Source of the DNA: Microglena sp. YARC
Lineage: Eukaryota; Chlorophyta; Chlorophyceae; Chlamydomonadales; Chlamydomonadaceae
Assembly (NCBI GenBank): GCA_022414725.1
Contig: CM039462.1
Span: 7,262,335-7,326,334, forward strand
Reading direction: 5' to 3'
DNA length: 64,000 nucleotides
Below are positions 10,419-22,500 of the stretch, in pieces. Below the pieces are notes generated by a model, which was not told the DNA's origin, made no database searches, and saw only the letters and a list, made by a program, of their open reading frames with translations. The first letter of the stretch is position 1, and the number at the start of each line of letters is the position of its first letter. The position numbers were made by a program, and so were the translations under genes.

Positions 10419-11510
10419 CACAGACTAACCCAGCCCTTAGTTTTTGTTGGCCGTAGCTGTCGCTAGCCTGCAGGGATTCGAGAAGCTTCGCGATCAAGGA
10501 TTCGCGCGCTCCAGTGTTAACGCGCAAGCTGGCGTTCTTGATTCCAGTGCCATTTAACTTTTCGCCCAATCCTACTCGCCGCATGAACCCTTTGAATCTA
10601 GTAACGACGCAACAGGGTGCCAAAGTATACCTGCCAAAGTCCAAAGACCAAAGTCCAAAGTCCTAAGAGTCCCAAACCCAATTTCCAAATTCCAAAGACC
10701 AATTTCCAATGTCGCATGTTTAATGCCACCATTGTACAAGGCGCATTCATTTCCTTGCAGTAACATCGCGTTTGCAACACAGCCCATGTAGTATATATAA
10801 TAATTGTAGTATATATAATACCTTTCGTGTGTGTACGTGAGTAACCTCGAGGCAAGGGAATGAACCTTGCTTCCAGACCGAGAGGATATCTAGGTGCGTC
10901 ATTAAGTACTTAGCTAAACCCTCTTCTCTGATGGCATGAACATGAGGCGTAGGCCCTATTTTACCCTTGTACACCGGGCAGGAAGATAGGGTTGCGGCTA
11001 CTCGGGTAACTAGTCGGTAGTTACATGCGGTTACATGGTCGTTAGGATCAGCGTGATCCTCGCCACCTAGTGGCGTGGTGGGTCTCGTTAGATCCCACAG
11101 CCCAAGTATACCGAGCAAGGAACGCGTACCGCAAAGCCTTATAATAAGCAACGGTCTGCAGTCTGAAGTCCACAGCCGTAGGTCAGAGCCATGCGTTGAT
11201 CTTCGCACAGTCCAGAACGCGTATAATAACGCATTATGGTGTCCGAACAGCGCACAGCCGTAGCTGAAGCCTACGCTTAGACGTGCATGCCTGATGTCCC
11301 ATGCTATTGTAGCATTACACGGCCGTAGCTCCTGGCACGCATCAATCTCCGCAGCACGCTCCGCACAGCCCAGTCCGCACAGTCTACACTCTACAGTCTA
11401 CAATCTACAGCACCCCAGAAACCCTACCCTACTACCCAACCCCTCGCGGCTACGAAGCCGACTATTTGTATTGGGTGTGGGCATATGGCAGTTGGGTCAA
11501 TAATGGCCAG
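9722..11510. other. Intergenic region upstream of BAH-PHD gene
   Basis: No exon-like stretch was found on either strand. A (CAC)n run lies at about 10339-10385, a CA-rich run to 10430, and short AAAGTCCAAAG repeats near 10620-10720. The promoter of the minus-strand gene should lie at its left edge, but no specific element is convincing. Confidence 0.5.
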
Positions 11511-11569
11511 CGTAATGTAATGTAATGTAATGTAATGTAATGTAATGTAATGTAATGTAATGTAATGTA
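11511..11569. repeat. (TAATG)n microsatellite
   Basis: About eleven copies of the pentamer TAATG. A shorter GTACT run lies at about 11948-11968. Confidence 0.95.
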
Positions 11570-11599
11570 TAATTATGGGTCAGAGGTGATGAACTAGGA

Positions 11600-12640
11600 C
11601 ACATCATCTTAGTAAAAGGATTTCTAAACTATTTAGATTAGATCTTAAGAGTTTGGGCTCTCTGGTACCAGGAATCAGGTGGAGCATTCCCATTCACTTT
11701 TTGTTTTAAGTTGTGACATGATTTTCACGCCAGGAGGTGGGTCTCCCGACACAAACCAGCGACACCAAGGATTCAGTGCGAATGGCGTTGCCACTCCTAC
11801 AAAAGATTTTATCACTTCTAAATGAAGTAGCTTACTAATAAGGTACTTCATATCAGTTTTCGCCCAATAAGTTACGTAATTCCTTTCTGCTAGAGTACCA
11901 GAAATTAGTGGTTTAGGTGTTGTGGCTTCAGTGATTTTTGTACACTGTACTGTACTGTACTGTACTGTAAATCTCTGATATCATAATATGGTTTCCATTA
12001 CAGTGTTTCACAATGGACTTCCAGAATTTAATTACTTCAGCCATTAATAGTGAGTTGGGAATTTACCTGTTCCTTTCAAGGCAATGTGTTGGGGGACAGA
12101 TCGCTTCACTCCTAGGACACGCTTCATAAACCCAGCATGCCTTATATGAATAACAGTAGATGCTATCTGGCCTCTGCTGGTAGCATCAAGAAGATGTTGA
12201 ATGTGACCAGTGCTCCAGATGCATGAGCCATACATTCAAGTAGAGAGGGATAAGTACTGGAACAGCGAAAGCGTGTTGTGTGGTCTATCTCTACCTGCAA
12301 ACTCTTCACCCATATTTTTAACACGCTTGATCCCGTCCAAAAAAGTCGAGCTGTAAATTCAGAAGCATGTTTCATGCATCCCCTCTCATTGAATACCACA
12401 CCCACGTATTAAATCTCCGAACCCCTCTCTGACCGTTCAGACCTCGGATGCCCAGGCGAAATTTATACTGTGTATCCTAGAGGTAAGGGTTTATAACCAG
12501 AAACTGATACTTGTTCTTATGAAGTTAGAGATCCTTGTCTTTAGCAAACGCGGCCAATTTGTCAAGCATCTTCTGGAGATCCTAAAATAGTAAGGTCGCT
12601 TGCATTCATCATATGTGAAATACTGGTGTTACATACTTAC
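11600..12640 (-). pseudogene. Decayed non-LTR reverse-transcriptase fragment
   Basis: Read across frameshifts and stops, the minus strand shows pieces typical of the C-terminal half of LINE-type reverse transcriptases: NASDLTILGSPED (degenerate YADD region), LQKMLDKLAAFAKDKDL, an MYGSCIW block, and FMKRVLGVKRSVPQHIAL, a motif usual near the RT end. No intact frame remains and the DD catalytic pair is lost. Family assignment rests on motif memory only. Confidence 0.6.
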
Positions 12641-12661
12641 AGCTGATGTATAGGTATGTAA

Positions 12662-12800
12662 CCATCCAGGGGTAGGCCAACTAGGCTAAAGGGACTTGCC
12701 CAACCGTAGTGGGAAGGGCTTAAAAAGAAAAAGCCCTGATGAGCTGAAACCCAAACAATCGTTTGACCGATGGGCCCTGAGCTCGTGCTACTGTAATCAT
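12662..12800 (+). repeat. Interspersed repeat family E, copy 1
   Basis: Shares CCAGGGGTAGGCCAA, TTGCCCAACCGTA, GGGCTTAAAAAGAAAAAG and CCCAAACAATCG with copies at 18280-18415 (-), 32800-32945 (-) and 55225-55500. Non-coding; class unknown. Confidence 0.65.
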
Positions 12801-12971
12801 TGAATTCTACTATATAATTAAATCACCATCTCATCTGGGAGGATGTGACTTCAAAGTGCAATATTTTGATTAACTCAGCGTTTCTCAGCAGTTTTTGTGC
12901 TCTATCTCATACATATCAAAGGCACTTTTAAACTGCTTTAACCCATGCGGTTGCAATATTTATCCATGACT

Positions 12972-13163
12972 AATCCCGTTTCGACGAATGGTAGAACTCG
13001 TTGAAATGATGCAGGTGTGGGGCTCGAATCCCTACAGGTACGCTTCAGTGTTCGCGGTAGCTGTCGACCGCCATGGTACCTTTGCCCAGGTAAAGTAGCA
13101 GCTCGTTCCCTACTGTCGTTAGGCGGGGCTCCCTTAATACAACACCCTACCAGGCGTTACCAT
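12972..13163 (+). mobile_element. tRNA-derived SINE, copy 2
   Basis: GACGAATGGTAGAACTCGTT, then GGGGCTCGAATCCC (B-box-like), then CGACCGCCATGGTACC and an ACCAGGCGTTACCAT end. Same organisation as copy 1. Confidence 0.7.
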
Positions 13164-13379
13164 GACTATCATCAGTGTCGTGCTGAAGTACTACCCATGT
13201 TGACCCTGCCCATAGACGGTGGGAATAGCAGTTTTTAATGGAAACTAAACGATTCATTCAATTTTTCATTTTCCTGGTGAATATTTTGTCTACTGCCGAA
13301 GATGGTGAGTAGCCAAATTGCTGGCTGGAGCCAGGAAACCAAGTTCAAGTTCACGGTGAGCAGGCTGGTGGCTGATATA

Positions 13380-13519
13380 TAGGGATCGGCATATCATATG
13401 ATGTTGGACAAAGGTGAGTATGATATCATACAAATTGCATCATATAATAATGTATTAAAATGGTAATTTGGGGCTAGGCATACTGCCGGCATCATATGAA
13501 ATCATGTTGCCGTTCCCTA
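13380..13519. mobile_element. AT-rich TIR element (TAGGGA...TCCCTA), copy 1
   Basis: 140 bp starting TAGGGATCGGCATATCATAT and ending GTTGCCGTTCCCTA, inverted relatives of one another, rich in ATGATATCAT. The 8-bp flanks CTGATATA / CTGATACC match at six positions, suggesting an old target duplication. Copies are at 22370-22547 and 35465-35622, with remnants at the right end of the window. Confidence 0.6.
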
Positions 13520-13794
13520 CTGATACCATGCAGTCAAAACCAATCAACTATCACATGGGATAGGTACGGTACCATACATGGAGGATGCTAACATGGTTGT
13601 CCTAAACGCTGTGTGTTGCATGACGCATACATATGTTGCAGGGTACCCCTGGACTAAAATGAAACTTCCATCAAACCAAGGCTGATATATGTTATATGTA
13701 CAGTGCCTATAGCGCCGAGCGCGGTCATAGTCTTTCGTTCCACCACAAGGACAGGCAACAAGCAACACATCATCCTTCTATAATCTTACTTTTT

Positions 13795-14050
13795 AGCGGA
13801 GCCCCTCCTTCTGGGGGGCGGGATCCCCCAGAGTCACCTCTTTGTACGGTTGATTGTTTGTCGTGTTGTCGGCTCATCACTCTGTCCCTAACTATGTTGC
13901 AAACCCTGGCTTTGGTTCGCGGAACTTGATTCCGGTGCCAAATGTCGCTCTGCCAAGTTGCCAGCACTCTCCGCCATTTTTTCGCGTCGCTTGCGACGCT
14001 CCTAGGACTTGTCGTTTTGGCCTGCACAAAACTGTAACAACACAACAACA
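13795..14050 (+). repeat. Interspersed repeat family D, copy 3
   Basis: Contains GGGGGGCGGGATCCCCCAGA, GAGTCACCTCTTTGTACGG, and a tail with CACTCTCCGCCATTTTTTCG and CGTCGCTTGCGACGC. Confidence 0.6.
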
Positions 14051-14261
14051 GCTTCGCTAAAGAATTGCCTTGATGATCCCCCTGATCTAGAGGACCATAT
14101 GTGGCGTCTAGTAGGACACCAGGATAATGCACCCACCACCATCATCAACAATCAGATGCTGGCCTAGCCACCTTAGTGGACAATAGTGACTTAACTTCAT
14201 CGGTGGTACACCACCTGCAGACGGATCCCTGTGTGTCCAAGTGGTGCACCAAGGTCGCGGG

Positions 14262-16215
14262 TGCACCAGACCCAGACCCAGTCACCCAGACCCAAGTGGT
14301 GCACCAAGGTCGAGGGTGCACCAGACCCAGACCCAAGTGGTGCACCAAGGTCGAGGGTGCACCAGACCCAGACTCAGGCCCAAGTGGTGCACCAAGGTCG
14401 AGGGTGCACCAGACCCAGACCCAGTCACCCAGACCTAAGTGGTGCACCAAGGTCGAGGGTGCACCAGACCCAGACCCAAGTGGTGCACCAAGGTCGGGTG
14501 CACCAAGACCCAAGTCGAGGTGCACCAGACCCAGGCCCAAGTGGTGCACCAGACCCAATGCTCACCACCAGACCCAGACCCAAGTGGTGCACCAAGGTCG
14601 AGGGTGCACCAGACCCAGACTCAGGCCCAAGTGGTGCACCAAGGTCGAGGTGCACCAGACCCAGACCAGGCCCAAGTGGTGCACCAAGGTCGAGGGTGCA
14701 CCAGACCCAGACCCAAGTGGTGCACCAAGGTCGAGGGTGCACCAGACCCAGACTCAGGCCCAAGTGGTGCACCAAGGTCGAGGGTGCACCAGACCCAGAC
14801 CCAAGTGGTGCACCAAGGTCGAGGGTGCACCAGACCCAGACCCAAGTGCGTGCACCAAGGTCGAGGGTGCACCAGACCCAGACCCAAGTGGTGCACCAAG
14901 GTCGAGGGTGCACCAGACCCAGACCCAAGTGGTGCACCAAGGTCGAGGTGCACCAAGGTCGAGGTGCACCAGACTCAGGCCCAAGTGGTGCACCAAGGTC
15001 AGGGTGCACCAGACCCAGACCCAAGTGGTGCACCCAAGGTCGAGGGTGCACCAGACCCAGACTCAGCCCAAGTGGTGCACCAAGGTCGAGGGTGCACCAG
15101 ACCCAGACCCAAGTGGTGCACCAAGGTCGAGGGTGCACCAGACCCAGACTCAGGCCCAAGTGGTGCACCAAGGTCGAGGGTGCACCAGACCCAGACCCAA
15201 GTGGTGCACCCAGGTCGAGGGTGCACCAGACCCAGACCCAAGTGGTGCACCAAGGTCGAGGGTGCACCAGACCCAGACCCAAGTGGTGCACCAAGGTCGA
15301 GGGTGCACCAGACCCAGACCCAAGTGGTGCACCAAGGTCGAGGGTGCACCAGACCCAGACTCACCAAGGTCCCCAGACTGGTGCACCAAGGTCGAGGGTG
15401 CACCAGACCCAGACCCAAGTGGTGCACCAAGGTCGAGGGTGCACCAGACCCAGACTCAGGCCCAAGTGGTGCACCAAGGTCGAGGGTGCACCAGACCCAG
15501 ACCCAAGTGGTGCACCAAGGTCGAGGGTGCACCAGACCCAGACTCAGGCCCAAGTGGTGCACCAAGGTCGAGGGTGCACCAGACCCAGACCCAAGTGGTG
15601 CACCCAGGTCGAGGGTGCACCAGACCCAGACCCAAGTGGTGCACCAAGGTCGAGGGTGCACCAGACCCAGACCCAAGTGGTGCACCAAGGTCGAGGGTGC
15701 ACCAGACCCAGACCCAAGTGGTGCACCAAGGTCGAGGGTGCACCAGACCCAGACCCAAGTGGTGCACCAAGGTCGAGGGTGCACCAGACCCAGACCCAAG
15801 TGGTGCACCAAGGTCGAGGGTGCACCAGACCCAGACCCAAGTGGTGCACCAAGGTCGAGGGTGCACCAGACCCAGACCCAAGTGGTGCACCAAGGTCGAG
15901 GGTGCACCAGACCCAGACCCAAGTGGTGCACCAAGGTCGAGGGTGCACCAGACCCAGACCCAAGTGGTGCACCAAGGTCGAGGGTGCACCAGACCCAGAC
16001 CCAAGTGGTGCACCAAGGTCGAGGGTGCACCAGACCCAGGCCCAAGTGGTGCACCAAGGTCGAGGGTGCACCAGACCCAGGCCCAAGTGGTGCACCCAGG
16101 TCGAGGGTGCACCAGACCCAGACCCAAGTGGTGCACCAAGGTCGAGGGTGCACCAGACCCAGGCCCAAGTCGTGCACCAAGGTCGAGGGTGCACCAGACC
16201 CAGACCCAAGTGGTG
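14262..16215. repeat. 41-bp satellite array, about 47 units
   Basis: Unit GTGGTGCACCAAGGTCGAGG plus GTGCACCAGACCCAGACCCA plus A, with a few 35-47 bp variants (GACTCAGGCCCAA types) concentrated in the left half and near-identical copies from 15600 on. Because 41 is not a multiple of 3, each frame cycles through all three phases; no stop occurs, so frames of more than 600 codons appear on both strands. It ends 15 bases from the ASPM-like stop codon. Confidence 0.95.
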
Positions 16216-16229
16216 CATCAGTGCACCCC

Positions 16230-16540
16230 CTATTTATGGGAATGGTGAGGGCCATGGTGCGGTGTGTGGTGCGAGGCAATCTCCCTCAGCACATTGCGCA
16301 CAATTGTGTTCTTAGGCTGCCACGTGCTAGGCTGCACCAGCTCATGTGGTGCCTCTAGGAGGTGCCCACCCATCTCCATGTGACCCATGCCGTGGGAGCT
16401 GTCCAGGACGATGGGAATTCCCTGTGCCTCGGCCACCTCCAACACGTGCCCTATGAGGCTCTGTAGAGCATCCAGCTGCTTGGCAGCTGAAATCATCTTC
16501 CGGGTCGCTTCTTTAGCGGACACGTCAGACCCCTTCTGAC
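16230..16540 (-). CDS. ASPM: ASPM-like exon y (terminal)
   Basis: GQKGSDVSAKEATRKMISAA, then QLDALQSLIGHVLEVAEAQG and a His/Pro-rich end before the stop. Acceptor CTGCAG with the phase needed by exon x. I do not recognise this sequence in other ASPM proteins; its place in the gene rests on phase and position. Confidence 0.68.
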
Positions 16541-19500
16541 CTGCAGGTGGGAGTTGTTATAGTGCTGCGTGTGACTTGTGTGGTGTGGCATGTGTGGCCG
16601 AGTCTCTTCTTTAGTGTGCACGTCAAAGCCCTTATGACCTGCACGTGGGAGTTGTTATAGTGCTATGTGTGACTTGTGTGGTGTGGCATGTGTGGTGTGG
16701 CGTGTGTGGCCGGGTCTCTTCTTTAGTGGACACGTCAGAGCCCTTCTGACATGCAGGTGGGAGTTGTTATATTGCTATGTGTGACTTGTGTGGCCTGTGT
16801 GGTGTGGCGTGTGTGACCGGGTCGCTTCTTAAGAGGACAGGTCAGAGCCCTTCTGACATGCAGGTGGACGTTGGTATATGACAGAAATGATGGAGGGTGA
16901 GTTTGCATATAATTATGTATTTCATGGCATTAATGATGGAGGGCGAGTTTGCATATAATTATATATTATACGACAGAAATTATGGAGGGTGAGTTTTTAA
17001 ATATAATTGTATATTACATGGCTTAGGTGAAGTTTTATTATATTGCAGAGGTGATGCATGTTGGTGAGTTGTTTATATTACAAAGAAGCCCGACACCACA
17101 CTACTTAGACACCGACACCGACACCACACTACTTAGACACACACACCACACCACAAGCCCGACGCCCATTGCAGAGGTGATGCATGTTGGTGAGTTGTTC
17201 ATATTACAAAGAACATTTCTGTCTTGCATATCATTTATGCTTACTACCACGAGAAAATAAAGTAAAAAATAGTAACTGAAGTACACTTATTGCACAGAAA
17301 GTGTATTTGTTCTTGTCTGTCTGCGTACTTGGGAAAAGTGGTGTCTTCCCAAACAAAAAAACAAATTGTGCAATCCTGGACCTGATGTTTCTAAAGAGTC
17401 TCACCCTCACCATCCAAGAGTCTTACCCTAACCATCCAAGAGTCTTACCCTAACCATCCAAGAGTCTCACCCTCCAAAACAAATAGTGCAATCCTGGAAC
17501 TGATGTTTCTAAAGAGTCTCACTCTCACCATCCAAGAGTCTCACCCTCCAAAACAAATAGTGCAATCCTGGAACTGATGTTTCTAAAGAGTCTCACTCTC
17601 ACCATACAAGAGTCTCACCCTCCAAAACAAATAGTGCAATCCTGGAACTGATGTTTCTAAAGAGTCCCACCCTCACCATCCAAGAGTCTCATCTGCACCC
17701 TCCAATTTAGAGTCCCACCCCACCATTTAGAGTCCCACCCTCACCCTCCAATATAGAGTCCCACGCTACGATTTAGAGTCTCACCCTCACCCTCCAATTT
17801 AGAGTCCCGCACTCCGATTTAGAGTCTCACCCTCACCCTTTAATTTAGAGTCCCACCCCACCATTTAGAGTCACACCCTCACCCTCCAATTTAGAGTCCC
17901 ACACTCCGATTTAGAGTCCCCCCCCCCCAAAAAACAAATAGTGCGATCCTGGAACCGATGTTTCTAAAGAGTCTCACCCTCTGATTAGAGTCTCACCCTC
18001 ACCATCCAAGAGTCTCACCCTCCAAAACAAAGAGTGCAATCCTGGACCTGATGTTCTAAATATTCTCACCCTCCAATTTAGCGATGTAGCGCCTCTCCAT
18101 CTCCATCTTCCGCCCGATGATGACTGCGACGCCCTCCCACTGTTTGAGCACAGGCGGGCTGCGTGCCACCTCAGCTGCCAGCTGTGCTGGCTTGGTCAGG
18201 ATCTCCAGGGCAGATGTCAACGCCAAGAAAACGTCCTGAAAAGATTTGGGCTAAAACCTGTCAGTCAGGTGATGATCACTGTAGCAAGAACTCAGGGCCC
18301 CCGTCTGTAAAACAATTGTTTGGGGTTCAGTTCATCAGTGTTTTTTCTTTTTAAACCCTTCCTACACGGTTGGGCAAGTACCTTTTGGCCTACCCTTGGC
18401 AAAGTCACACATGGATCCATCCCTAGGTCTCTGAAGTACTTGTACTACACTTGTAAAGCACAGTCACACATGGACCCACCACTAGGTCTCTGAAGTACTT
18501 GTACTACACTTGTAAAGCACAGTCACACATGGACCCACCACTAGGTCTCTGAAGTACTTGTACTACACTTGTAAAGCACAGTCACACATGGACCCACCAC
18601 TAGGTCTCTGAAGTACTTGTACTATACTTGTAAAGCACAGTCACACATGGACCCACCACTAGGTCTCTGAAGTACTTGTACTACACTTGTAAAGCACAGT
18701 CACACATGGACCCACCACTAGGTCTCTGAAGTACTTGTACTACACATGTAAAGCACAGTCCCACATGGAAAAACTACTAGGTCTCTGAAGTACTTGTACT
18801 ACACTTGTAAGGCACAGTCCCACATGGACCCACTACTAGGTCTCTGAAGTACTTGTACTACACTTGTAAAGCACAGTCACAAATGGACCCACCACTAGGT
18901 CTCTGAAGTACTTGTACTACACTTGTAAAGCACAGTCACACATGGACCCACCACTAGGTCTCTGAAGTACTTGTACTACACTTGTAAAGCACAGTCACAC
19001 ATGGACCCACCACTAGGTCCCTGAAGTACTTGTACTACACTTGTAAAGCACAGTCACACATGGACCCACCAGTAGGTCTCTGAAGTACTTGTACGACACC
19101 TGTACAGCACAGTTACACATAGACCTACCTCCAGGTCTCTGAAGTACTGCAAGCGGTCTCCGAGGATGGCCATGCAGTCCTGGGCATAGAAGACAGGCTC
19201 GACCAAGCCAAACCTATGGACGAAGGTGTGAAATATATTAAAATGTGAATCCAGGACCTAGTATCGTATTATATGAGCAGTTCAAAATAAAAGCCAAGCC
19301 CGAGGCCAAGCCTATGAATTAAGATTGATGGGGGCGCATCTGTTTAGGTTTTGGGCAGAGCCCCCAGGGTCACGTTGCTGTCCGTTTACTTGTTTATTTG
19401 TTTCTGCGACCGACATGTGACCTGTTAACATCTAGATCGGAGCACTGTGGATCCAGCTAGGTTGCAACACCTAGACTGCAGCGCTGACAGCAGCTAGATG

Positions 19501-22500
19501 TTAACATCTAGATTTTTGCTCTAAGGATCTAGATTGGAGGACTAAACATCTAGCTAGCTAACACCTACATTGCAGCGCCCGCTTACCTGTTGTTGTTGTC
19601 GTTGTTTTTGTTGTAGCTGTGGTTTTAGTTGTACTTGCTGGTTTAGTTTAGTTGTTTTAGTACTGGTTTAGTTTAGTTGTTTTAGTACTTGCCTTGGTTT
19701 GTGTGGTGGTAGTTGTGTTCGTGGCTGTGGCTATAGTGAACAGTGAACAGATAGTTACCGCTCACCTGCACATAATGATAACGCCTGGTGGGGCGTGGTA
19801 TTAAGGGAGTCCCGTCTTACGACGGTAGGGAACGAGCTGCTATTTTACCTGGACAGAGCTACCATGGCTGTTGACAGCGACCGCCAACACTAAATCGCAC
19901 CCTTGGAGATTCAAACCCGGCAAATTCTTCATTCTTTCTAGGAGCTCAACCATCGAGCCATTCTTCGGAATGGAGATCTCACCTGCAGTTTTGTGTTTGT
20001 GTTTGTGGCTGTGGTTATAGTGAACAGTGAACTAACAGTAACCGCCTACCTGCACATGTTCGTGAGCGCTGAGAGTGCGGATAAGAGAAGATCCACATGT
20101 GGTTTGCTTCGGTTGCACATGCGCATGAAGCGCAGGAGTGAAGTCACTGCTCCGTGCTCAACAGCGAATGTGCTGCTGACGAGGCTGTAGCGGGTGCCCA
20201 GCTCCAGGGTGGCGACCGCCATGGTGACCTGTCAAATGATGGTGGTTGAATTGTGAAGTGTCAAAGTAGCGGGTGCCCAGCTCCAGGGTGGCGACCGCCA
20301 TAGTGACCTGTAAAATGATGGTGGTTGAATCGTGAAGTGCCTAAGTAGCGGTCACCGCCCTATTTGTTAGTTGGGGTAGTTGGTTCGGGGTCTCACTGGT
20401 TGTTAGCTACCTGATGCCTGCATGGTGGTCCTTGGTCTCGGTTTTCTTGTCGCCATGGTCTGTTGACGAAGTGTCAAATGATGGTCGGGCGGTTGGCTTT
20501 TGTGGCTCATAAACGAAGAGATCAGAGAAGAGGCACCATGGTGACCAAGAGACTGAGGCTACGAACTGTATGCATTTGGTGTTCAGGAATCAAACAAAGA
20601 CAGAGCATTAGTAAAGGTTGGTCCCTACCAAGTGCTCTCTCAAATAAAAAAGCTTTGCCAATGCCCTTCCTTTGGTTGGTCTCCCAGAAAAAAAGCGTCC
20701 CGCAAAAAATTAGAGACCATGTTTACCCGCGCTGTCCTACAGGGAATTGGCCGGTTACTTGGTAGGGGGGGCAGTTGCGCGTATTGAGACTCATAAGACT
20801 CATAAGTTTGTGAACAGTATATTTGTTTGAGGTACTCCTCAAAGACTTTGTGTATTTTGTTTTATACCCGAAATAACTGTTTTTTTAATGTAGTGATCTG
20901 TAGTGATGAGGGATTTCTAGGTAGAAACAAATGTCAAGAAAGCCTAATATATGTATGGAAAGGCTAAGTTAGTAAATAATACTTTTCAAACTCTGATATT
21001 AGTTGACGTTCCCTACAAGTGATGGTGGAGCGGCTGAATTGTGGACATTATATTAGTTTGTGATACTTCTCCAAAATTTGGTTTATTTTGTTTATAATAT
21101 GTGCAACAGATGTGCAATATAATATGATTATAGTTTACTTCACCCCAGGAACCCATGTCATGCCCAATCCCATCCCTGCCAACCTGCTCTGGCTGCATTC
21201 ATGATAACCGCACATCAACCTCCTCTTAGACCTTAACACCCATGCGCGTGTGTGGGGACCTTGTCAATAGCACAATGAACACCTTAGGAAGGAGCACCTA
21301 AGACACCTCAGCAGCACCTATACGATTATATCTCCCCAGGAACCAATATTACGATTGGTTTATGGTCTGAAAACACCGTTATGACAGCAACCCAAAAGGC
21401 GATGAATCTGTTGAGCATAGGCGCCCTTCATACCAGCAACTACAGTGCTTCATTTTTTGACGACGCGTCGCCATTCCATCGCCATTCGGTTAAATGCTAC
21501 ACCCCTTGGACCCCCCGATATTGTGACGCGCTGCCCCCCGACCCCCCCAAGCTTTGCGCTCCGCCATACAATGGCTACACAACTATCCTGAAATCAGGGT
21601 TGAGTAGCCCAAGTAGCTACTCAACATGGACTACAGAAATCTGAAATAAAAAACACTGATCAACTATCGGTCTCCTTATGGGGCACAGACCTATGCCTGT
21701 CAACTTCAAGACGGCCTGATGAATGGGATCCTGAATTATGTGGATTCCCATCCCTGCCCACCTGCTCTGGCTGCTTGCGTGACAACAGTATAGCAACTGC
21801 TTCTTGGACCCGCACGCCCATGCGCTTGTGAGGAGCCTTGTCGGCAGCCAAGCGGGATGTTGCCATTCGTTTTCGGAGTTCGGCAAATGAGCGAACTGCT
21901 TGCCTTCTGACGAGCTGGCCCCGCCACAAAGCCTGTGGCATGTGTGGTGTGTGTGGCATGTGTGTAGCATGTGTGGTGTGTGTGGCATGTGTGGTGTGAC
22001 GTGTGTGGCATGTGTGGCTGACGATCTGGCCCCGCCACAAAGCCTTGGTATTTTGTGATGGGATAGGATGGGATGTTGGTAGGATTGGGGTGTTGGTGTT
22101 GGTGGGGGGTGATGGGATGGGATGGGGGTGATGGGATGGGGGGAATGGAGTGGGGGCATATTTTGCGTGTGCTTGTAGGATATTTTATTTTGTACATACG
22201 TATGTTGCATATGCTTGTCTTCTGCTCTCTTAAAGTAAAACAGAAAGGGCTCTTTGTATGTACAGAATGAAAGCTATCATTTTGTGGACAACATTCATTT
22301 ATGTTAATAACATGATAAGATTGTGGACACAATTCATTTATTTTAATAACATGATTCAACACAGCTTATTAGGGAACGGCAATATGACATCATATGATAT
22401 CATTTCATCATGTGATATCATATGATGCCGGCAGTCTGACTAGGCTAAAGTTACAATTTAAGTAAAATATCAGATGATGCAATTTGTATGATATCATCTG

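Noticed and set aside
14176..16315. Frames of 426-694 codons in the 41-bp array
   Set aside because: Open in nearly all frames because the unit lacks stops; mutually overlapping and purely repetitive.
20463..20765. A 100-codon plus-strand gene
   Set aside because: No recognisable domain or splice support, lies in an ASPM-like intron, and has the length expected by chance in this much sequence.
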